DNA of 64,000 nt. It comes from Epiperipatus broadwayi (taxonomy: Eukaryota > Onychophora > Udeonychophora > Euonychophora > Peripatidae). Made by a program: the position numbers and the translations under genes. Shown here piece after piece: positions 52,280-61,701 of this stretch (positions are counted from its first letter, which is position 1; the number at the start of each line of letters is the position of its first letter). The notes beneath the pieces are model-generated. The model had not been told where the DNA came from. It saw nothing but the letters and a program-made list of their open reading frames with translations, and searched no databases. The stretch covers positions 1-64,000 of the forward strand of contig JAQFVV010007274.1 in NCBI GenBank assembly GCA_028023455.1. The letters run 5' to 3'.

Positions 52280-52700
52280 TTGTCTATATCAATCTGCTAA
52301 AAAAAACTAATTTAAAAGCTATTTTATGGGCATGATGTATATGTTGTGTTGACAATCTTTTTAAAAGTCAAATTAAAGTGAATAAGAATATTTGATATGT
52401 GTAATTATGCTAATATTTAAAAAAACAGTCAACTACAGATAAATTATAATAGTGTATGGTTGGGAAAAACTGGCCATAATAAATACTGCATCAATAAGTC
52501 TTGTACATAAATATTTAAAGTAAATATTAAAAGTAATAACTTAAAGTTAAATATATAGCTTATTTATTAATAAAAATTAATATTGAATAATTGAATTTAA
52601 AACAATTATTTATTTAAAAGTAGTATTGTGGTAGAAAATGAATGTTCGTTTTGTGATATTAAAATTATTTTAAAATTTGTTATATTATTATTTTTTAAAA
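52280..52700 (+). repeat. fragment of the 4.3 kb element, copy 3
   Basis: Diverged similarity to ~8530-8980. Shared landmarks are ATTTGATATGT, GGCNATAATNAATACTGCAT and AAATTATTTTAAAATNTGTTATA. Similarity stops near GATATATTGGTAG (~52695). Confidence 0.55.
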
Positions 52701-52798
52701 GATATATTGGTAGTTGAGGAGGGAGTGTACTGCCACCAACAGATGGTGCTGCAACATCATCAATAAATGGCCTGAAACTTGCAAGTGATAAATTTATT

Positions 52799-52990
52799 TA
52801 CAAAAGTGGCTCAAAATTCACAAATAAAAAAAAAAGTTACAAAAGTGGCTAAAAGTTCACAAATAATAAAAAAAGTTACAAAAGTGGCTAAAAATTGACA
52901 AGTAAAAAAAAAAAAAGTTATAAAAGTGGCTAAAAATTGACAACCAAAAAAAAATAGTGATGAAAGAGTCTGAAAATTGTCAAATAAAAA
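52799..52990 (+). repeat. ~40-bp minisatellite, five units
   Basis: CAAAAGTGGCTNAAAATTNA followed by CAAnTAAAAAAAAAAGTTA is repeated about five times with A-run length variation. The last copy is the most diverged. The apparent Phe/Thr-rich minus-strand protein here is only the translated repeat. Confidence 0.9.
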
Positions 52991-53159
52991 ACAAAAGAAC
53001 AAAATGCTATGAAATTAAAATCAAAAAAAATAAAAACACCATAAAAATATGAGAAACACCCCCCCCTCCTAAAATCAATATTTCTTCATTTAAATCAAAA
53101 AATAGAAATGTCTGAGGATATATATATATATATACACAAGGAATAGATCGAAAGTAGAA

Positions 53160-53740
53160 ATTATTAAAAAAAAAATGGTAACAAATCCTATAATAATTCA
53201 AATTTAAAAAATAAATAAGTCTGTGATTAATACAAAAACAAACATGGTGGATGAAAGTGGCTCAAATCAAAAAAAAAGCTGAATGACAAAAAAAAGGTGT
53301 AAACGGAAAGTTAAATTATATTAAAACAAACAAGAAATTATTCCTATAATATTAAATTTAAAAATAACGGTCGTGTTGTCCAACGCAAACGGTGGACAAG
53401 TGAAATCCAAATCTCAAATTTTTCCTTTCAACATTTCCAAAGGAAGGGCAAATAAGAGCTGTCAATATTTGCAAATAATAAGATATAAAAGCAAGGTTAT
53501 ATAAGCAAAAAGATAGTCGCCTAAAATTCAAATTTAAAATTCCAGAAAATAGAGAAACCCCCCAACAGAATTCTTCCTAAATCGAAAAATAAAATACGAG
53601 ATATATAATACCAAGAAATACAGAAAGTTAAATTATATTAAAAACAAACAAGAAATGATGAATATCCTATAATAATAAAATTTAAAAAATTAAGAAATCT
53701 GCTAATTGACAAAGAAACAGGTGGACAAACACAGCAATTG
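53160..53740 (+). repeat. degenerate direct repeats
   Basis: GGAAAGTTAAATTATATTAA occurs at ~53304 and its near-copy at ~53623. Each is followed by ACAAACAAGAAAT and CCTATAATA...AAATTTAAAAA, and then a GGTGGACAA word. A weaker copy starts at ~53183. Confidence 0.6.
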
Positions 53741-54049
53741 GGCTTTCATATAGTTACATATATAATAAAGTTTTTCCAAATCTTAGTTATTTTCTAGCCA
53801 AAGTGTGCCGTAGTTATCTTCCCGGTAAAAGTTATTAAAATTTTATTTGATTAAATTTGAAACCTCTTCGGTCGTAGTTTTTACCTAATAAAGTTGCAGG
53901 CCCTAGCGGTGTTATCTTAGAAGCTAAGAAAACACATCAAGAAATAATATAATGAAGGAAAGGGGGTTTTGCTATATAAGCAATAGCGCCCTTTCAAGAC
54001 AATAATCGCAATTCAGGCATCTCAATCAATTGAACAGTCCATTTTGACG

Positions 54050-54180
54050 TAATAAAGGAATAACCAGGGGGGTATGGCCGAGCCCGCCTGAGAAACAGCA
54101 GCGGAGGGCAACAACCACGCAAGAACTTAAAGAGGCCCCGATATGCAGAGAACTGCCAGAGAGGAAAAGAAGAGAAGAAA
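54050..54180 (+). other. isolated GC-rich patch
   Basis: About 130 bases with GC near 55% in an otherwise ~25% GC landscape (GGTATGGCCGAGCCCGCCTG, then CAGCAGCGGAGGGCAACAAC). A TATA-like GCTATATAAGCAATAGCG lies ~95 bp upstream (~53970). The ATG frame stops after a few codons. It could be a promoter with 5' leader, of a retroelement or an alternative first exon, or an old exon. No repeat partner was seen. Confidence 0.3.
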
Positions 54181-55608
54181 ATGTAAATCTCTTCCTTCTA
54201 AAACTTTCCCTAAAATCAACTTTAAATGCTAGCTTAAATCTTAATCAATGGCCTTCTAATATGTAAACTAAACTTCTGGAAATTTTATTTTGTTTTACTT
54301 TCAATCTTAAAACTTGCCTAAACTGTAAAGGAATTTAATTGCTTTATTTAAACTCTAAAATCTTGCCTGATTTAAAATGAGTTAAACTGATTTAAATGAT
54401 CTTAAATGAATTGAACTGAATTAAAGTGGTTAAACTGATTTAAAAATGTAAATGTTTTTTTATGTTTAGTAATTTGTTTATGTTTTTGTTTGGTTCTCGT
54501 AGAATATGTTGTTTGGTTACGTATTTTATTCTAGGTATTAATGTTCCATTTTAATTGAAATGTCATAATTATAAATAGATAAATATATAAGTTTTGGTAT
54601 AATTAAATTTTATGTAGTTTATATCTTAGTATTATCCTAGTCTTAAACTGCTTTGAAACTAAAATCTATTTTATCGATGTCCATCCTTTATTTTAAAAAA
54701 CTTTCGCCTCTGAATTTATCTATATTAAATTTGTTTCTTAATTAAATCTTGCCAATTTTATTATTTAGTCTTTGTGTTTATGATAATTAACGCTTATCCA
54801 AATAAATATTAGCAAGATAATAAAGTTGATATGGTCGTCCATATGGTAGTGTGATATACCAAACAATTTGAAGGAAATTTGAAAGTAATACTCTTAAATA
54901 TGTTATAAAGTTACCATTAGAAGTGTAAAGCATATTCTGTTTTATTTCCCCATATGTTATCGTCCTAGCTAGTTAAAGCCTATATATAGTTGTAAATTGG
55001 TTCTAACCGGGGTAGTATTAAAAGTAATACATACTTTTCGGTTTATTTAGCCATTTTAATATTTGTTCCGTGTCTTATGATCCTGTTAGTTGGGGCCTAT
55101 TTAGTTTGGGATTATCTTCTTCAGTGGTGCTACCAACCTTCGCATCATATAAATGGCGCCACCCAGTATAAGCTCCCACCATATAATTGTCATCAGCTAC
55201 CTAAAGGCCTCCTATATATGAGTTTGGTCCAGGACATTACTTGGTAAAATATGAATACCATATGGTAAAATATCAAGTTATATATTTTCTTTATGATAGT
55301 ATCTGAAGTCTAGCTCCCTTATCATTATTTTATATAGTTATCTTTTGTCTGAAATAGTAATTTAAATTGTATATTACTATATAAGAGTATATTAAGTATT
55401 CATCTAAGTAAATATGTTCTTTATTAAAAATTTATTATCCTTCCTCTACCTAAAAATCTAATCTATATAGCAAAATAGGCATTGTAATAAATTCTATTAT
55501 TAAAATACATTAGCTCATGAAATATATTGTTATATTTTCTGTAGTGATATATATGTATAGTGAATTAAATTGAATTACCTAAAATGAAATACTGTCTGTA
55601 TTAAATTT
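54181..55608. other. intronic stretch, no gene recognised
   Basis: AT-rich with a slightly GC-richer part at 55.0-55.2 kb (GGTGCTACCAACC, AAATGGCGCCACCC). No frame, splice-supported exon or repeat partner. Confidence 0.45.
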
Positions 55609-55628
55609 ATATATTTATATATTATATA

Positions 55629-55661
<33 letters not shown>
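55609..55661. repeat. (TA)n microsatellite
   Basis: TA and ATT-interrupted run before AAACAGGAAG. Confidence 0.9.
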
Positions 55662-56183
55662 AACAGGAAGACTATCCTTCACACTTTAACATTTGTATTA
55701 GAAGTTATAATCACTTATAAGTGATTTATCCTATATATTAAACAAGTCATTAAATTCACTACCAAAATATTTCTAATAAATACTTGATGTGATATTATAT
55801 TGAAATTATTGATGTGGAAATTATGTATATAATATTGTTTTGAATTATTATTTTATATTTTAAATTCATTAAATTAGTTTTAAATTTACTCTTACTTCAT
55901 GTTTTTGTTTGTCAGTGCTACAATTATTTAGTATTTGATAATTATTTCCATTATTTTTAAAAACTTATAAGTAATTAATAGTCACATATAATGTACTATA
56001 TAATTATGCTAAATAAAATCTATTTTCCCATTCATGTTTGTGATGTTTTGGGCATGTGGGAATACTGTGTGCTCAACTGTTCATTTATATGAGAAAGGTA
56101 GGGAATAGGTTAGGAAGTTTTACCTGTAATGGTAGTTAGGATGTTATGAGTTCTAGATTTTGTTTTGAAATGTATATTTGATG

Positions 56184-56186
<3 letters not shown>

Positions 56187-56231
<45 letters not shown>
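56187..56231. repeat. (TA)n at the edge of the palindrome
   Basis: Pure TA run. The left arm of the palindrome begins at its last base. Confidence 0.93.
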
Positions 56232-56235
<4 letters not shown>

Positions 56236-57775
56236 CTAATATTTTCTTAATTAAAATATGAATATTAATACTACATTCTTCCAGTCATCTGGTACATCTT
56301 TATCATTTAGACATATGGTATGTAAGTTTTGTATATATTTCTGAATTGAATATAAAATATAATCAATTTTATAGAACTTTGTTTAAATAATAAATTTATT
56401 TTCATCAAAGATTTTGTTAAACTGAATTGTTAAATGTTATAATAGTTAAAAGTATGTGATTTAATATTATAATAAAATGTGATGATAGTTTCTTTAATTG
56501 TTGCCTTATTCTTTTATAAATTGTTATTATGTTCTTTATTTTCATTAATTTCTTTAATAAAATTAATATTGTTTGTATTTTATAAATTATTTTTTATAAG
56601 AAGTAATTTTTGAAAAAATTTATTGCACATCTAGGTATACGGTTTTTTTTATTTATTTAAAAAGTTAATTGGGCTTCATTTTCAATTTTCTATTATTATT
56701 CCAAAACTTTTTATATAAATGAAAAGTTATTTTATCAACTGATATATAAAAACTTCCACTTATCTTTAGTATTGTCAATTCTGATATCCATTTCGTTCTT
56801 GAATATTATCAAATATTTCAATCACGTTCTAATTATATATAATATTTTTTATAAACTTATTTATAAATATTTCACTTGATGGTATTTTATAAAACTATTA
56901 TGCTATCTTTCTTATATACCTTGTTCTCAATTGAATATAGAATATACTGTAATCAATTTTACAGAAAACATTATAAAAGAAAGTATATAAGAATGACTAC
57001 ATAATGGTTTTATAAAACACTATTAAGTGAAATATTTATAAAGAAGATTATAAAAAATATTATATAAAATTAGAACATGATTGAATTATTTGATAATATT
57101 AAAGAACGAAATGCATATATCAGTTGATAAAATAACTTTTCATTTATTTAAAGAGTTGTGGAATAATAATATAAGAATTGGGGGGGGGGGGAGGCGCCAA
57201 TTAACGTTTTTAAATAAATGTAAAAAAGAGAAGCGTACACCTAGATCGCGCAGAGTAAAAATTTTTATTAAGAAAATTACTTCTAATAAAAAAAATTAAT
57301 GTCTAAAATACAAACAACAATATTGGAATGTTTTTTTAAAGAAAAGTTCTGGAAAATAAATAACTTAATAACAATTTATAAAAGAAATAAGGCAACAATT
57401 AAAAGAAAACTAACATCTGACATATTTTATTATATGTAATTCACGTGACATTTTGAATTATGTTAACATCTTGACAAGATTCAGTTTTGAACGAAAATCG
57501 GTTTGATGAAAATAAATTTATTATTTAAATATAAAGTTGTCTATAAAATTGATTATATTTTATATTCAATTCAGAAGAAACTGTATAAGAACGACAACAT
57601 AATGGTTTTATAAATTAGCATCATATATATATATATATAAATAAAAGTTACATATCATCATATATATATATATATAAATAAAAGTTACATATCAAATCTC
57701 TAAATGATAAAGATGCACCAGATGACTGGAAGAATGCAGTATTAATATTTTGAAAAAGTTATTAAGAAAATATTA
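56232..57775. repeat. ~1.5 kb imperfect palindrome with LINE sequence at both ends
   Basis: 56232-56919 pairs with the reverse complement of 56983-57775, leaving a ~64-bp spacer. Matching words include TTGTTGCC...TTTTATAAATTGTTATTA (56500) against its complement at ~57370-57400, and TTTTATAAAACnATTATG next to the spacer. The outer ~100 bases of both arms are RTE reverse-transcriptase sequence (LNDKDAPDDWKN), which continues into copy 3 on the right only. A G11 run at 57181 and the plus frame at 57081-57299 lie within the right arm and are incidental. Confidence 0.78.
57622..57692 (+). repeat. 35-36-bp tandem duplication
   Basis: CATATATATATATATAAATA followed by AAAGTTACATATCA occurs twice head to tail at the point where the palindrome arm meets the LINE fragment. 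Confidence 0.9.
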
Positions 57776-58995
57776 GAAATTATAGACCTATCAGACTTTT
57801 ATCAATTCTATACATTTTTTTTTTCAAAAATAATTGTAATTTCTCTATATTGAACTTTGGATTTTAACCAACCAAAATGACAAGCTGGATTTAAAAGTGG
57901 CTTTAGTATAATGAATCACAATCAAATATTGGTGAGACGTTATAGGAAGAACCAATGATTATGAGTTGCCATTATGATTTGGATTTGTAGATTATAAAAA
58001 ATCATTTGATTTTATAAACATTTCTTTAATGATTATATAATCAAAATATAGACTCAGGATATTGTTATATTCTGAAGAATATTTATAAAAATGCAACAAC
58101 AATAATTGGATTAAAATACGATAGTAGGAAGACTAACATTGAGAAAACTGCTTGACTCCATATCTTCAAAACATATTACAGCAATTATGCAAGAAATAAT
58201 TTGTGGTATAAAATGGGAAGCTAATGAAGTAGAAGTAATTATTTAAATTTCTAGATTTTAAGATGATATAGTTGTTTCTGTAAATAATACTTTAGAACTT
58301 CATGAAATGTTTTCAGAGTTATCAGGTGAAAGTAAAAATGTAGGATTAAAAGTAAATGCTAAATAGCCTAAAGTAATGGTCAATGCATTTTCTCAAAGGA
58401 TAGAAATAAAGATTTACAATTATGATTTAGAAGATAACAACTATGAATACATTTGTTAAATTATTACTGCAGAAGAAAATATAATGGATGAAGTTAATTG
58501 TAGAATTAAACTTTATTAGAGTGCTTTTATTAAAAATAATTTAATATTAAAAGAAATTATGCATATATGTTTGAAAAAGGTTTTTAATATACGTGTTTTA
58601 CCACTTCATACTTATGGATCTGAAACTTGCACATTTTTCAAAAGAGCAATATAGAGATTTCAAACCATTCAATTAAGTATGTAGAGATACATGTTAGAAA
58701 TAACAAGAAGAGATCGAAAATGGTATACATCATTGAGAGAACAAACTGTTGATGTTGACATTAATGAATGAATAAAGAGAACAAAGTGGAGTTGGGATGG
58801 GCATATTTCTAGAGCAGGAAATAATATATAAACAGTTGAAGTTAAACTGGCTTTCATGAAATTGGAAAAAGACCTAGAAAAAGACAACAAGTGTGATAGA
58901 TGGATAAAATAATAATGTGGAGAAGAGAAACTGGAGATCAGTAAAGATGAATTGAGCTAGGATAGTGGATTGATATAGATTTAAAAAGATTATGA
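57693..58995 (+). mobile_element. decayed RTE-like LINE, copy 3 (RT part only)
   Basis: Plus-strand RT remnant starting at SLNDKDAPDDWKNAVL. It continues with NIRNYRPIRLLSILY, GFVDYKKSFDFINISLM (~57985, catalytic block with Ala replaced by Ser), FKDDIVVSVNNTLELHEMFS (~58255, from the FADDxxL box), VGLKVNAK, and the C-terminal LHTYGSETCTFFKRAI, then KRTKWSWDGHISRAGN near 58780. It is 5'-truncated, as is common after incomplete reverse transcription, and has many stops. No endonuclease is present. Confidence 0.82.
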
Positions 58996-59089
58996 CACAT
59001 GAAGTATATTAATTTGTGTAGAATAAATATATAATGATCACTTGCTATATATCCCAAAATTTCTACTGCTACAATATACATTTATATAC

Positions 59090-60577
59090 AATAATTAATA
59101 AAACAAGACACAAATTGTATAAATTGCTTTTAAACTTGTATTAAAATGTTCACTAAAGGCAGCTTACCACTAGCTCCAATCAAGCTTAAATTTATAAGTG
59201 ACAAAAAAAAGAATAAGAATTCAAAATCTTTATCAGAATATCTCTATCTCCAGACCAATTGGCTTTGAAATTATGACTCATCTCAGTAGAGATCTAAAAC
59301 TCAGACACTAGATCTAAAATAGTAACTCAACATTCAGCTCATATCTAATACATTACTATCAATTTGAAAACCTGAATTTTTCAGACAATAAATGTATTCA
59401 AATCCAGACTTACAAACCAGATAGTTATATGGGTAGGAACTCAGGTCAGTTTCACCAATATATTAATAGCCTACACGATATAACAGGGCAAAATCTTTCA
59501 AGGGTACATATATAATAATTAATAAAACAAAACAAATTGTGTAACTTGCTTTTAAGCTTGTATTAAAATGTTCCCTGGAGGGAGCTTACCACTAGCTCCA
59601 ATCAAGCTTAAATTTATAAGTGCCAAAAAAGAAATTATAAGAATTCAAAATCCCTATCTCCAGACGAATTGGGTTCAAGCTTATGTCTCAACTCAGTGGA
59701 GAGCAAGGACTCATATACCAGATCTAAAATACTAACTCAAAAGTCAGGACTTATCTAATAAGTTACTATCAATTGAAAATCCAGAAATTTTTTGGACACC
59801 TAAATGTCTTGAAATCTAGCCTTACAAACTAGATAACTATATGGGTTTAAACTCAGTTCAGTTTCACTATTTATTAATAACCTCTGCAATATAAAATTGC
59901 AAAAGCATTCAAGGGTACACATATAATGATTAATAAAACATGACACAAATTGTGTAACTTTTAAGCTTGTATAAAAATGTCCACTAAAGAGAGATTACCA
60001 CTAGCTCCAATCAAGATTAAATTTATAAGTGCTGAAAGAGAAAGAATTCAAAATCTCTATTGGAATATCCCTATCTCCAGGCCAATTGGTTTCAAGCTAG
60101 GGACATTCCGATAAAGATTTTGAATTTTTTCTCTTTTGGCACTTATAAATGTAAACTTGATTGGAGTTAGTGGTAAACTACCTCTAGTAAACATTTTAAT
60201 GCAAGCTTAAAAGCAAAGTATGCAATTTGGTTTTTGTTTTATTAATTATTAGGTGTATCCTTGAATACTTTTACAATGTTAGATTGTGGAGGCCATTAAT
60301 ATATGGTGAAGCTGAACTGAGTTCAGATCCATATAGCTATCTGTTTTGCAAGGCCGGATTCGAAGACATTTACATGTCTTAAAATTCAGGTTTTCAAATT
60401 AATAGTAGATTATTGGATAAGTGCTGACATTTGAGTTAATATTTTAAATCTAGTGTCTGAGTCCTAGTATTCCTCTGAGGTGAGCCATAAGCTTGGTGTG
60501 GAGATAGGGACATTCCGATAGAATTTTTGAATTCGTTCATTTTCAACACTTGTAAATTTAAGGTTGATTGGAGCTAG

Positions 60578-60578
<1 letters not shown>
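59090..60578. mobile_element. fold-back tandem array III (~410-425-bp units, 3 direct + 2 inverted)
   Basis: AATTAATAAAACA...CCACTAGCTCCAATCAAG starts units at ~59091, 59515 and ~59925 in direct orientation. Near 60098 (AGCTAGGGACATTCCGATAA) the sequence inverts. Inverted units run from ~60099 and ~60496, the last ending at GATTGGAGCTAGT beside a (TA)n run. The units share GAATTCAAAAT, ATCTCCAG and CTGAACTGAGTT words with ~10% divergence. No coding capacity. Same architecture as arrays I and II with unrelated sequence. Confidence 0.82.

Positions 60579-60604
<26 letters not shown>
60579..60604. repeat. (TA)n at the end of fold-back array III
   Basis: TA run abutting the last inverted unit. 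Confidence 0.9.
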
Positions 60605-60613
<9 letters not shown>

Positions 60614-61020
60614 CAGTAATTAAAATTTGTTAAAAAAAAACAAAAAATATAAATGCCACTTAGGAGCATTTCAACTATCCTTGTAGTCTTTGTCACGTAG
60701 TACATTGAAATGGTTAACTTTCCCATAATTCCATGATCTTAGCGTTTGTTGCCTGCCTATTGATTAAGTCTTGCTTGTATTTATATATTAACATAGCTTG
60801 CTTGATTTTTCTTTTATTATTATTTCTTTCCGTTTGCAATATTTTATATTATTATAATTGAAATGAAAAACATATATATATATATGATTTTTATTGTCAT
60901 AAAAAATTAAACCTAATAAATTATCATTATTTGTGATTTATTTAAAACTTAATGATGTTTCATGTAGATGTAATATAAACATTTTAATATATTTTTTTTA
61001 TAAACAAATAAAGTGATTAC

Positions 61021-61141
61021 CTTGTGCGTCTCCATAGAGATGGGCAAATGCCTTAGTTGCTGACCATTCAATTTCCGCATAATTAAAAATAGAAAAGGTA
61101 CGTTTTCCATTAGTTATTAAAACTACTTGAAAGGTGTTGGT
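61021..61141 (-). CDS. NIDO-domain protein, internal exon (middle of the domain)
   Basis: A 121-bp minus-strand exon preceded by acceptor TTTTTAG and followed by donor GTAATC. It encodes TNTFQVVLITNGKRTFSIFN, then YAEIEWS and HLYGDAQ. NTFQxVLxTxGxxTFxIFxYxxIxW is the central signature of NIDO domains. It starts in phase 0 and ends with one base (G) that completes an Ala codon with the exon at 34132-34293, giving DAQ-A-GFNAGD as seen across the family. Together the exons make the C-terminal two-thirds of the domain. There is no frameshift or stop. The intron to the next exon is ~26.7 kb. The protein is expected to be extracellular. Its other domains are not in the window. Confidence 0.9.
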
Positions 61142-61641
61142 CTAAAAATCACATATACATACATAATTATATAAATAACTTTTATAACGTCATACATCTC
61201 TATAATAATTAGTTAAAACGATATCAAAATTTACTACTTAAAAATATTAAATATTTGATGTTTCATTTAAATTTTTTATTAATATATAACTAATAATCAA
61301 TATTGCTACACATATTTTTTATTAGAGAAATACCTTTTTGTTATTAAATAAAATAAAATAAAAAACATTTTGTTTTTTTTTTAGAGGACGATGAGAGAAT
61401 TTCTAATGTTGTTCAGTTGTATTTATTACTTTGTGATAATATATATGACTGAATAACAGAAATATATTTAGTATCACTTGCAAGTCAATATGTTGTTCTT
61501 TGTGTTTGTTTCAAAATTACATTGACTTTATCTTTCAGTTGTCTTATAGTTCTTAATTTAAGTGTAAATTGAGATAGATGAAAACTGGTAAATATGAGAC
61601 TCTGTATAGATTATTCTTATATATACTCTCCATCATGACAG

Positions 61642-61644
<3 letters not shown>

Positions 61645-61699
<55 letters not shown>
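61645..61699. repeat. (TA)n tail of the second 4.3 kb element
   Basis: TA run joined on the minus strand to AGGGTAGAATATAATATA, the same junction as at 12765-12775. Confidence 0.92.

Positions 61700-61701
<2 letters not shown>

Noticed and set aside
52811-53002. Phe/Thr-rich repeated minus-strand protein
   Set aside because: Direct translation of the 40-bp minisatellite with its poly-A runs.
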